From Bemisia tabaci (Eukaryota; Arthropoda; Insecta; Hemiptera; Aleyrodidae): a stretch of 64,000 nt of DNA. Of the stretch, positions 24,020 to 33,326 are shown in pieces (positions within the stretch are counted from its first letter, which is position 1; every line of letters starts with the position of its first letter). A program made the position numbers and the translations under genes. Where the stretch lies: assembly GCF_918797505.1 (NCBI RefSeq), contig NC_092796.1, positions 55,024,851 to 55,088,850 on the forward strand. Reading direction: 5' to 3'. The notes under the pieces were generated by a model that was not told the origin of the DNA, did no database searches, and worked only from the letters and a program-made list of their open reading frames with translations.

Positions 24020-24508
24020 ATACGAACCTGCCTCACCTTCCTCCCCCATCACATTTTAGGTTGCGGAGCGAAATATTTAATATCATTATTCCTGAACTCA
24101 TTTACCGGTGGGTATCTTTTCCTGTGGCCTTCTGCTGCATATTCCTCTCGTTTGTCTTAAGGGAAGACTAGACGATGTTTTGTGAATTAAATAATATCGC
24201 AAGCCCTCTAATTTAAAATAAAAAATTATACACTCGAAGAGAATTTTAAAAATCAACTTTCAACCATAGACCCTTAGAGCGGATGATAATTAACGCAGCA
24301 CAAGACGAGATTCCACATAGTCATAATTTCTCAAAGAACACGATACGCGGGGGAAGGGAAGCTATCCTACCGTTGGCACATGGTATCGCCACAGCAGCAG
24401 TACCTGCCATGTTTACATATACAACGGATAGATCACTACTTGACTTGCATATCGATGGTGGAACTAAGATACAAATTTTTATGAAGCAGACCGAGACAAT
24501 GGTGACAG

Positions 24509-24712
24509 GAGAAAAACAAGGGGGGGGGGGGGGAATGGGAAACAAGGCTATAATCCAACACTAAAAAAAACCGACACGTTTCGACTCAAAACTGAGACAT
24601 TTTCAGTCATTCATTTTCCGCCAAAAATGACTAAGTTTTGAATCGAAACGTCTTGGGTTTTTTTAGTGTTGTATTTTAGCCTTGGTTCCCGTTTTTCCCC
24701 CTTGTTTTTCTC
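24509..24712. mobile_element. 204-bp foldback element
   Basis: The left arm from GAGAAAAACAAGGGGG and the inverse right arm to CCCCCTTGTTTTTCTC share AACAAGGCTA, AACACTAAAAAAA and CGTTTCGA...AAAACT in order. A G14 run (24521-24534) lies in the left arm where the right arm has only C5. Confidence 0.75.
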
Positions 24713-24770
24713 TTAGTTGAACTAAGATAATCATTTACTTTTTTGGTACAGGTTCAATCAGTGTACTCCT

Positions 24771-25168
24771 AGATCTTGCGCAAATCGACCCGGCCCACCG
24801 CGGAATTAAAATGGTTGCATGTTGTGTCCAAACCCAACTTCATGTATTCCTTCATTGTAGAACGCTCCATTATTCAAATGCCGATTATGTCTGTCTGAAA
24901 GCTTCCCAGATTATTAATATAGCGTTACAAATCCGTGCGATAGGAGCGTCGAAATAACTGACTGAAAAAGACGCCAAACTCGACGAAAACGCTCACTGCA
25001 TCCGTGCTCTATCGCGAGAGCTGTGGGCGGATCTCAGATTTCGCCTACGAAATTGAGCGTATGCAACCCGGCTCACCACGGAGTTAAAATAGTTGCATGT
25101 TGGGTTCGAACCCAACTTCGATTATTCTTCCATTGTTTTACACTCCGTGCATTGTTCAAATACCAAGT
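24771..25168 (+). repeat. Two-unit direct duplication (~260-bp spacing)
   Basis: Unit 1 (24771-24882) and unit 2 (about 25031-25168) share CGGAGTTAAAATRGTTGCAT, CCCAACTTC and TCCATTGT...ATTCAAAT in the same order. Unit 2 holds an 18-nt perfect palindrome, GTTGGGTTCGAACCCAAC, at 25099-25116. Confidence 0.65.
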
Positions 25169-25261
25169 TTTTGCTGGATCCGCCAATGAGTATCGATCAT
25201 CAAAATGAAATTTTGCAAAGATGTATCTGATCCAGTCCTATCTTATGGAAGTCAGCGGGCC

Positions 25262-25518
25262 GATTATTGAAATTGATAGACAAAGCTATAGACAAAGATG
25301 ACAAATAGGATATGGAGGGAACCTATCGGTGGAAGCTGGTGGTTGCAATGGACAAAGGAGGCAGGCAATAGACTTATTAACGGCAATCCACGAGGAACCC
25401 GACAGTTAGTCCATCATTTTCTCCCTAGTCTATGAGAACCACACATTTCAACCAATGGGATCGCTCCATACCCCCTATGTCTTCTTTGTCCATAACTTTG
25501 TCTATAGATTTCATAATC
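25262..25518. mobile_element. MITE, GATAGACAAAG family, copy 1
   Basis: Ends GATTATTGAAATTGATAGAC and the inverse TCTATAGATTTCATAATC, with an inner AGACAAAG/CTTTGTC pair. A second copy at 61773-62025 is alignable throughout (TGGTTGCAATGGACA in the middle). Confidence 0.75.
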
Positions 25519-26132
25519 AGCCCACTGCGGCTGCAGAGTGTTCTTGGCTAGAAGTGAATTTAGAACGGCTGAACCAGTTAAATGTATTAGTGTCAATTGT
25601 GAACATCGGCACGCGGGTCGCGAGGAGACGTTGGAAGTTGGTACAGTTCGTAAATGGAGAGAGACACTGGATGGGTTGGTGCTGGAGCCAGGCTCTCGGC
25701 GAAACGAACGGGCCTCACGTCATTGTCGCATTCAAGGCATACCACCCGAGAGCAAACTCGGAGACGCGACGACGTGTGAGGAAACGTGAGACAACCCCCC
25801 GGGCTCCCCCCGGGCTCCCCCCGGGCTCCCCCCGGCCTCCCCCCCGGCCTCCCCCCCGGGCTCCCCCCCCCACACCGGCGCGGCGCGGCGTCCCCATTTT
25901 TGACCCCTCCCGCGCAGGGCGCAGGGTAAGAGACACCGGGCCGAATGAATTGAATGTCCGCGGCGGAGGAATTATGACATGTGTTTGTTTATGAGGAGAA
26001 AAGAGGAGGAGAAGGGAACAAAATGAGCGGAACATTAGAGAATATGTCAAATTAAAATTTAACATTGGTGCGAGAACCCGAGGAATAGGCTGTCTTCGAC
26101 GTCGTTGGTGCCCAGTTGCCGTCCGCTCGGAT
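25519..26132. other. Non-coding, CpG-rich stretch
   Basis: GC-rich DNA around the CCCCCGGGCT array. A 179-codon plus-strand frame crosses the array and gives a proline/arginine tract on one strand and glycine on the other, so it is compositional. Confidence 0.45.
25794..25873. repeat. CCCCCGGGCT tandem array
   Basis: Six to seven units of 10-11 bases (GGGCTCCCCCC, later CCCGGCCTCCCCC). The minus strand has many runs of five or more G and could form G-quadruplexes. Confidence 0.9.
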
Positions 26133-26253
26133 CGTCGTTCCTCTGGCGTAAGAGCGTGACTCGATTTTAGCATGAGCCCCAGAAAGTGAGGATTCGCATA
26201 CAAAACAGGGCTCACGAGGAGATTTAGATATGTCTTTACGTCAGAGGGGCGAC
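26133..26253. mobile_element. MITE, TGACGTAAGG family, copy 2
   Basis: Left CGTCGTTCCTCTGGCGTAAG and right ACGTCAGAGGGGCGACG are inverted. The centre has GCATGAGCCCC and AGGGCTCACG. About 121 bp. Confidence 0.75.
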
Positions 26254-28054
26254 GGGATGACGGACGCCCGGAGAAATTATTCAAAATATTATCAGTGCTT
26301 CTGTCAAAGGCCGGTGATCAAGGTAAAAATTTTGTGGGCAAATGGTCAATTATTCTTTCTTAGATTATGAAATTCTGAATTATTTGCTATTTCTTACTAA
26401 ATAGAATAATTTTGTATCGGAATGTGTGCAATAGAATTTTCCGTAAAAAAATTGCAATTTTTAAGATTGATTTTATGGTTCTTATCGTTTGAATAAATAT
26501 TTACCTAAAATTGTATAGTAGGTATTCTAAAAAGTACTTACAAATTTGATGGTTGAAATTACGATCAGTAACTTCTGTTTCTAGAAATTCAGAAAATCTC
26601 ATAGTTTGATCCATGTTTACGTTCGAAATGTTACGAAACGCTTTTGAATAAGATAGCTTTGTCAAATCCAAAATTTGATCGCCAGCTTAGGCATCTGACA
26701 AAATTCTTAATTTGCCCATTGACATTAGCACTAGTATGGTACAAGCATCTAGAAAAGCGCAAAATATATGTGAACATGCAGAATCTAGGGGGAAAAAACA
26801 CTTTTCAGTTATTTAGTGTCGTGAGCTTAATGGTAATGGTAAAGTCATAAGGAGCGGTTCGCCTTCATTATATCAAATAGGCAGAGACCTTTTTCACTTG
26901 TGGTAATAGTCGCATTCTCAAAAATACATTAAAATCAGCACAAATCTCTTCGTTTGCTACACTGAAGAACTGTTGTCCTATGATATTCCTCCCGACTGAA
27001 GGAAAGGTCCAAGACGAGAAAGTAGCCGTAAAAAAAATTAAAAATTAATTATTATTTATTTTTAATTGCTAATTATTTTTGCCTCGCAGAAATTAAAATT
27101 TTGTGAATGGGAATTCCTTCAATAAAATTTAATTAAAATTCCACCAATCGCTTAATTTATCCTGTCTCTTTTATATTTATTCTCTTCAGTTTTGGTTTTA
27201 ATTTATTCGACTCGTAATCCTCGTTACGAACCGTCATCCATTGATGTATTTTTGAAACAGATTTTTTGGTATTCATGCTTGAATTTTCCACCGATTGCGT
27301 TGTGGTCCGTGAGGCAGCTTACTAACTGGTTCCTTTTCGCGATATGCGTCCGATACGTCCACCGATCCTGGAATTCGTTACCAAGTCGGCAACCTAGCAG
27401 GGTCTTCGGTCATACTCGCGCGGCGCATCCACGGCATAAATCACGCACAATTGAGCAGTGAATAAATCTCGCGTCCTAATGAGAGTGAGAACTTGGAGTT
27501 TTCTTGGCTCTTGCACCAAGACCAAGACGCGGCAAAAAAACACCCCGGCCCCTTCCCTCCCTCCCCCTCCCCTGAACCCCGCGACGCCCACTCCCGAGTC
27601 CAAAGTTGCGACCCTATTTATCTTCATCTGATATCAAGATCATTTTCTGTTTATTAATTGATGGAGAGAGCGATTCATCGCGAGTCACCCCGCCGTCGGG
27701 TGTCAAACGGCGATGCTTTAAATTGTCTGCGGGCCGAATTATAGTACAGTCTCAGTTGTACAAAACGAGGGCTTCGTACGCAGCTTTGTGAACAAAACTA
27801 AGTTCTATACTGCCATCGCATCCACAGTAAGAACGCAGTAACTCCTGTCCAGAGTTTGAAAATGTTTTCTAGACAAAACGCTTCGTCTCAAAAAGACCCA
27901 GCCACCTCTTTGCTGGATATTTTCATTTCAACTTCCGATTGGTGTGACACGGGCATTCTGGAAGTACGAAAGATGGATGTTCGCGCCTATTCTTGTAGTG
28001 GAACTGTTTTTCTAGAGAAAAATGTGTCAGATCAGGAATGAAGATACGGCATTT
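26254..28054. other. Non-coding stretch
   Basis: AT-rich to about 27200, then CpG-rich to 27740 with overlapping composition-driven frames. A weak inverted-repeat pair with GGGCAAAT words (26338 and 26711) may be an old MITE. No gene recognised. Confidence 0.4.
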
Positions 28055-28179
28055 CGTCGCTCCTCTGACGTATAGGGCGTATCTCGATTTCCAGCATGTG
28101 AGCCCTGATTCACATATAAAACCATGCTTTTTGGAGCTCATGCGGGAATCAAGATACGCCCTTACGTCAGAGGGGCGAT
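28055..28179. mobile_element. MITE, TGACGTAAGG family, copy 3 (best preserved)
   Basis: Inverted ends CGTCGCTCCTCTGACGTA and TTACGTCAGAGGGGCGATG, then GGGCGTATCTCGATTTCC and its inverse. The centre has GAGCCCTG...GGAGCTCATG. 125 bp, the most symmetrical of five copies. Confidence 0.85.
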
Positions 28180-28426
28180 GATTTTTGCTGTGGACGGAGG
28201 TACGAGTCGTTCTCTTCGTCTTGATGTGTAGAATTAAGATCTTCATCTTCACAGCATCTCACAAAAGCACTTCGCTTCACTTCGGCACTTCATCTAGGGA
28301 CTGTTTCTTATCGATGTAACCGCAAAAATCAAGAAACTCGGCCTAGTGGATCTTTAGATCGAACTGTCACAAACAATGAACTTTTCCATTGTTCAAATAA
28401 AACATTCACAACTTTATCACGCAATT

Positions 28427-28444
28427 AAAAAAAAAAAAAAAAAA
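28427..28444 (+). repeat. A18 homopolymer
   Basis: Uninterrupted A run. No upstream coding remnant or target duplication was seen that would make it a retroposon tail. Confidence 0.9.
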
Positions 28445-28588
28445 CTGCGTCATATTTCCAAAATCTGCACTAAGCGGACTTATTTGGGGCTATTACCTGC
28501 CAATAGCTGGAAAAATCATAAAACTTGGCTCGGGACAACAGTAAAACGAATTGTGACAAAAAATGGGAATTCAGAGGGTCATGCTAGC

Positions 28589-28850
28589 TTATCGATGGCT
28601 GAAGTGCGAAATCACGTATCTCCATTCCGGCATTTTAAAATCTCTGCTCACATTTCATTATTTTGAAGAAAAACAAGGCAACGATATAGATTGAAATTTA
28701 CCCAGAATACTCTTCTAATAGAGAAGAGAAACCAAAGAAGGATATTAAGAAATTAAGTCGATTAGTTTTCCAAATAAAAAGTAAAGTAAGACTGGAAATC
28801 TGCATCGTCGAAAACGGAGATACGCGGTTTCGCAATTTGGTCATCGTTAT
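28589..28850. mobile_element. MITE, ATATCGATGGCC family, copy 3
   Basis: Left end TTATCGATGGCTGAAGTGCG and right end CAATTTGGTCATCGTTAT are inverted, with matching AAATCACGTATCTCC and GGAGATACGCGGTTTCG. It lies about 130 bases past the stop codon of the secreted-protein gene, so it may sit in or just after that gene's 3' UTR. Confidence 0.75.
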
Positions 28851-28982
28851 GGTAATAATGAAGAAAAAACCGATCATTAGAATTTTAGGATGCTCTTTTT
28901 TTTTGAATTTCCAAAGAAGGTCGATGGGGGGCTCGGAAAATTGTAGGTAGCCTCCTTCTCCAACCAAGAAGACAACGCACAG

Positions 28983-29495
28983 TTACGAGGAGCCCCAGAG
29001 GTAAGAGAGCGGTCCCTTCTTCTTTAAGAGTGACTCAGCTCCACCCATGAGTCCGTCGTTGAGCCCCTTAGCGCTTTTTGTGACCCCCGACGCCAAGGCT
29101 AGCGTGCCGTCGAGGACAGCGTTGCCCGCTTGAATGACGCCTTCAAGGAACGGGGATACCACAGGTGCCACAGTCTTGGGCACCGCCTCCACACCTTTCA
29201 TCCCGAACTGCCTGAGCCGCTCGTTGTACTCCGCGCTTCGTTCAATTCCGCTGTGCAACAAGTCCAGTCCGGAGTTCATCCCTTGGCGCACGAAGCGAGC
29301 ATTGCGCTTGGCCGTTCGCCGCGCCACGTTCGACACGCTGTGCTTGTCGTAGGCTCTCGTTTCCAGGGCTCCGGAATTTTCTTCATCTACTCTGTCGCCT
29401 GCTTGCACGTCCCATCCCAGTTTTGAGGGGTCGCCTTGTGAAACGGAAGGAGCCTCATCGATCAAAGGAGAGAGTGAAGTGGACTCACTCACAAC
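28983..29495 (-). CDS. Small secreted protein, exon 2 (with stop)
   Basis: This exon supplies 170 residues (VVSESTSLSPL... to ...LSYLWGSS) and joins in frame to exon 1 at 30634-30699 for a protein of about 192 residues. The acceptor reads GGGCTCTTGCAG before GTTGTGAGT on the minus strand. After the signal peptide come an acidic Pro/Ser-rich segment, a basic helix-like part (RRTAKRNARFVRQ) and a C-terminal half of alternating small and hydrophobic residues (VIQAGNAVLDGTLALASG) ending in KKKGPLSYLWGSS. No cysteines are visible in the mature part. I do not recognise the family. Small size, secretion and lack of known domains fit a salivary, cuticular or other extracellular protein, but that is inference. 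Codon use is GC-rich compared with the AT-rich flanks, which supports coding. The open frame runs 13 codons upstream of the acceptor and includes an ATG, but that would give no signal peptide. Confidence 0.8.
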   Translation of the reverse strand, partial: VVSESTSLSPLIDEAPSVSQGDPSKLGWDVQAGDRVDEENSGALETRAYDKHSVSNVARRTAKRNARFVRQGMNSGLDLLHSGIERSAEYNERLRQFGMKGVEAVPKTVAPVVSPFLEGVIQAGNAVLDGTLALASGVTKSAKGLNDGLMGGAESLLKKKGPLSYLWGSS

Positions 29496-29689
29496 CTGCA
29501 AGAGCCCGGCGAAAACAACACTGTTAAAAATCAATGATTTACTCTGAGTGAATAGCCGGCGTGAAAAAAAAATCCGAAGCGAATATCGCGCCGCACTCTG
29601 AGTAAAAAGATTAGGGCGTGAATATCACCAACGACGGACGAATTAGTTGAGCTAGCTCAAGTAGCGTGTATTTAGGTGCTTCTGACACC

Positions 29690-29770
29690 GGCGTCGAATA
29701 CCAAAGTGGCAGCGCACTCGTCTTTCACCGTCGCGACCAGAGTTAAAATCCATGCTGCGGTAGTTCCGTT
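29690..29770 (+). pseudogene. Possible tRNA-derived SINE head or tRNA relic
   Basis: AAAGTGGCAGCGCACTCG (29703-29720), CTTTCAC (29722-29728) and GCGACCAGAGTTAAAATCC (29733-29751) have the order and spacing of a tRNA A box, an anticodon loop with TTC (Glu-like) and a B box. The B box is degenerate (GTTAAAATCC against GGTTCGANTCC). No tail or target duplication was found, so this stays tentative. Confidence 0.3.
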
Positions 29771-30132
29771 TTAAATTTGCCTTTCGGATTTTCACTCCCA
29801 CCAAAGCGCGAATTTCGCGCCGGATTCATGCTTTTAGGGTCATTTTGTGTTTTACTTTGCGTATTAACCAAACTTTTGTGTTGAAGTTTCTCTCTGTGTG
29901 TAGGCCATAGAGGTCGGTCTTATAAATAATTGCAAAACCACCCCCATTTGCGCGAGTATCCTCGGAAGAGGTCCCTGAAAAACAGCTTCTACCTTATGCG
30001 GATTTCTTTAAAAATTTAAAATTTAACACAAGTTTAACTGTTTTACTTTCTTGCACTCCTAAAACTTCTATCAAACCTTATAATTTCTAAATTTAGTGGT
30101 CAAAACTTCAGATGAGCAATTACGTATATGTC

Positions 30133-30573
30133 GTAGGCAAATGGTCAAATCAGGCATTTCATCAAATGCCTAGGCAGATAGTCAAATTTTCAAAGTTTAC
30201 AAGATTTTTTTATGCTTTCATAAAGACCTCTCGAATTTTCAATAATTTGAGAATAAAAACCCATCAAAGTACAACTGTCATTTAATTTTTGGTTAAAAAT
30301 GCTCCTCATATTTCCTCAACCGGCGAAATTGCGAAAACTGTTTATTTTATAAAATGCTGCATATTTTAAGATACATGTGAATTTAAGGAATAAATCAAAT
30401 TTATTTTACATTTCATGGAGCAAATTTTTACAGAGAACTCTTGTCCGCATATTCAGAGAATTATTTTGTCTACATTTAGCAAAATGATCAGAATTTCAGT
30501 CAGCTTGAAGGATATTTAACTCTTTGTCTAGACATTTGATAAAATGCCTGCTTTGACTATTTGCCTGAGGCGT
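30133..30573. mobile_element. MITE with GGCAAATAGTCAAA ends, inside the intron
   Basis: Left GTAGGCAAATGGTCAAATCA and right TTGACTATTTGCCTGA are inverted, with inner GGCATTTCATCAAATGCC and ACATTTGATAAAATGCC. About 440 bp, no coding capacity. Confidence 0.75.
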
Positions 30574-30633
30574 ACAGACATGTCCGACGTTAGAACGCTG
30601 TGAAAAGCTAAGTCCTAAATATTATTTTCTCAC

Positions 30634-30699
30634 CTGAATCACAAGAACAGAGATCCAAACTGCCAATGAGGCTTGAAACTTCATGCTCACACCCGACAT
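30634..30699 (-). CDS. Small secreted protein, exon 1 (signal peptide)
   Basis: This 66-base exon gives MSGVSMKFQASLAVWISVLV followed by IQ, then a consensus donor CAG/GTGAGA. A short N-terminus, one lysine and a run of about 14 hydrophobic residues make a classic signal peptide. Cleavage is likely just after the junction with exon 2 (VVSES). The first ATG (30699) and an in-frame second ATG (30684, A at -3, directly before KFQAS) are both possible starts; the second gives 187 residues and a more typical leader. Splicing in phase 0 to the acceptor at 29495 keeps the frame. Together the two exons make a complete short gene, the only host gene I am confident of in this window. Confidence 0.75.
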
Positions 30700-30743
30700 A
30701 ACTAAACCACATGCAATGCCGACATCCTAGTTTCATGGAGCTG

Positions 30744-30752
30744 CTTAAATAA
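30744..30752 (-). promoter_or_regulatory. Possible TATA-like element of the secreted-protein gene
   Basis: Minus-strand TTATTTAAG lies about 45-55 bases upstream of the first ATG, which would place transcription start roughly 15-20 bases before it. Spacing and composition fit a TATA box, but the match is loose. Confidence 0.3.
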
Positions 30753-31838
30753 CGTGACTAAAGTTCAAAAATAGCCCTTTTTCCACGTCATTTTTAATCA
30801 CTAGTGATTCAGTTCCGTTCACGAGTACATTAGCTAGATACTGTCTCGTACTGGAATGTAAACGCATTCCAACGTTGTAAAATTTCATTTTGCAAAGTCT
30901 CTGCTAATATGAGTCTAATGTACGCTTTTAGTTGAAAATTTCAGTTGCTTTTCTTCTGAATATTCTCAAAAATCAGAAAAATTTTGGACAAAAATTACAC
31001 GTTCATATTCTTGTGGAAAAATGCATAGCTTGATTAAATTTTGCAACTTTGAAATGAGCTTACGCTCTTCCGTCTGGGGAAACGACGAAATCTGCTCCGT
31101 TGATATGAGATGGAACGGAATAAAAACCCAGGAACACACTCTTGCATCACTCTTCACACACATTACAGAGTTGTACAATGCCTTTGCAGTCACGCATACA
31201 TCTAATGTGCGTGGTTGGAAAGGTATTCGTGACATTTTTTTAGACTTGAATAACGCAAGCAAACCTGAATTTCCATTAGCACGATAATTCGGGAGCGTGT
31301 AGGAGGGCAAAAATATCGGCACGTGTGCAAAAAGTGAATCATCATTTTACGAAGGTTGAATTAGTCACGTGGAAAATCTGAACAGGGGGATCTGTACTTA
31401 GAAAAATATAAAATGGTGTAATATTCTAAGTTTATTATAATATATATACCTTTATAAGTATATATACCTTTAGGTACGTTTTTATTATATATACCTTAAT
31501 AAGTATAGATAATGTAATAATATCGCACTAAACCTTGCGTTTTTTATTTAATATTCTGGAAGGACCAGCTAAGTAAATTACGTGGTGATTTATTGCGTAT
31601 TTTTGGAGCCGAAGTAATCCTGGATGTCAGGTCAGCCCGCTTCTAAAGAGCCCAAAGACACGAAAAAGTTCCGCGGAAGGGCGGCAAAATGATGGAAGTG
31701 ATGCACTACGGCAGTCAAATCGGCTCGTCTAATTTTTCATTGATGTTTGTCAATGTGGAAATGTTGCTTGTTCACTACAGATAACATTAATGAGATTCGA
31801 TTCTTTGATTCTGAAGTTTAAGTTTATAGTTCTGAAGA
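30753..31838. other. Non-coding stretch upstream of the secreted-protein gene
   Basis: Likely contains the gene's upstream region. An AT-rich local tandem repeat of ATATATACCTTTATAAGT-like units lies at 31430-31512. Two overlapping frames of about 90-118 codons at 30966-31322 are unsupported. Confidence 0.45.
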
Positions 31839-32109
31839 TCCCTGGTAAAAATTGGCAGCAGAATGTGTGTTTCAAAATACTTCAGACCTAAAGCCGGCTG
31901 TAAGATTTCTAATAGCTTCTGTAGCCGGCTGTACAATTTCTTATAGCCTTTTATAGCCGATGGCGATTAAGCAACAGCCAGACGATAAAGTTTATGCTAA
32001 ACGTTACTAAATACGGATCTAGGACTTAGTTAGTTTTTGGACTACGGCTCTCTTTTTGTGCCGTAGTATCTTGATTTATTTTGCGAGGAAAGCTCCGCAC
32101 TTTTGAAGG

Positions 32110-32530
32110 ATGCCTGTCATTCTTAATATGTAGGAGCGCCTTCAATTTCCAATACCTCTGGTGTGAAATAGTTGCTTCAGACGCCGTGGCACGCTGCGGC
32201 GCGGCGGGCGGGCAGAGAGCGCGAAACGCGCATCGGCGCCTACAAACCTAACAGGGATACTTCACGCATTGCGCAATGCGTGAAGTATCCCTGTTAGGTT
32301 TGTAGGCGCCAGTGCGTCGCCGCTCCGCTTTGTGTTAGGCTCTAATATTTAATCTCGCGGAGTCAGCGTTTTTCGACTCATGATTTTGAAATGTTTGCAC
32401 ACTCTGTATGGGCCATCTCATTTTAATTGATGAAAAAAAAAATGTTTTAAAAGAAAATATAATGTGTGTTTTGTAAATATTAAGGTAGGTCCGTATCAAA
32501 CTTAATAATTTCGAAAGCACACGAATTTCT
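32110..32530 (-). repeat. Hairpin module, copy 2 (nested, reversed)
   Basis: Reverse-complement match to 9080-9490 across both flanks of the palindrome. For example GTCAGCGTTTTTCRACTCAT and ATTTTGAAATGTTTGCAC are shared. It is nested in the TATAGCC element. Confidence 0.7.
32235..32310. repeat. Perfect 76-bp palindrome
   Basis: Two 38-base arms, from GGCGCCTACAAACCTAACAG to CGCATTGC and back without any loop or mismatch. It corresponds to the 74-bp hairpin at 9309-9382. Confidence 0.95.
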
Positions 32531-32844
32531 CTACAATTTCTTATAGCCTTTCATAGCCAATGGCGATTAAGTGTAAAGCCCGGCGTTAGGAACTATAGCC
32601 CGACTGTATACTTTTTTATAGCTTCGTATAGCCCGGCTATATGATTTGCTCCGCTTTCTACAGCCAGCTATATGATTTTCGATAGCCTTCTTTAGTCGGC
32701 TATAAGAACTCCTATGATATTTTGAAACGCAGCTCGTATCGCCAGTTTTGACCAGGGATACAAGAGAGAGAAGTTATGGTAGCCCGAAATATGATAGCGA
32801 AAACACAATAAAAACAGTGGAAAACAAGGCTATAAAAAGGTGGA

Positions 32845-32925
32845 TCTTAATTCCCGCATGAGCTCCGAAAAGCATGGATTTATATGTAATACAGGCCGCA
32901 CCTGGGAATAGAAATAAGCTCTTAC
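32845..32925. mobile_element. MITE, TGACGTAAGG family, copy 4 (eroded)
   Basis: Keeps ATTCCCGCATGAGCTCCGAA and the inverse GGGAATAGAAATAAGC. The terminal TGACGT parts are degraded. Confidence 0.55.
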
Positions 32926-32981
32926 ACTAGAGAGAAGACAATATATTCAATAATATTAATTTATTTATGATGTGAGTTTTA

Positions 32982-33031
32982 CCTCTACCAGAGAGTATGG
33001 AAGGTACCCTCCATACTCTCTGCCTCTACCA
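32982..33031. repeat. Mini-palindrome between 9-bp direct repeats
   Basis: GAGAGTATGGAAGGTACCCT...CCATACTCTCTG (32991-33022) is a near-perfect 32-base palindrome. It is flanked on both sides by CCTCTACCA (32982-32990 and 33023-33031), as expected of a tiny insertion or an excision footprint. Confidence 0.8.
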
Positions 33032-33326
33032 TATATTTGTGATCGTGAATTTTTCAATCGCTAAAAGGGACTATGGACAAAAATGAATCAAAAGAAACCA
33101 TGTCCCCAGGATTCATTGGCATAAGTCTCATTTTGATCCCAAAACTCGGTCTCCAAAGTATGGCGCATTTAAGCATGGGCACACCGTATTGAGACTCGAT
33201 ATAGAAATCCCAAACGTTTAAGCCTTGTGCTCCTTTTTTGCAAAATTTTACGTGATTTTAATTGATAATGTCGGATATCCCAGGACTTCATAGAAACTCA
33301 ATTTATCTGCCTTCCTATACACATCA

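Larger units (their letters stand above)
29496..30633 (-). other. Intron of the secreted-protein gene
   Basis: Minus-strand intron of 1138 bases, donor CAG/GTGAGA and acceptor TTGCAG/G, phase 0. It carries a MITE (30133-30573) and a possible tRNA-derived remnant (about 29700-29752). Confidence 0.75.
31839..32758. mobile_element. 920-bp inverted-repeat element with TATAGCC repeats
   Basis: Termini TCCCTGGTAAAAATTGGC and the inverse GCCAGTTTTGACCAGGGA are followed in both arms by TTTCAAAATA and many TATAGCC/GGCTATA words. The middle (32110-32530) is copy 2 of the hairpin module. A 40-base direct repeat starting TACAATTTCTTATAGCC (31932-31971 and 32532-32571, exactly 600 bases apart) brackets that module. 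Confidence 0.75.

Noticed and set aside
25099..25116. TΨC-arm-like GTTGGGTTCGAACCCAAC
   Set aside because: It is a perfect palindrome in a direct duplication; no A box or acceptor stem is present.
25455..26284. Large overlapping frames on both strands (179 and 189 codons)
   Set aside because: They depend on the C-rich array and CpG-rich composition; no domain, start context or splice signal.
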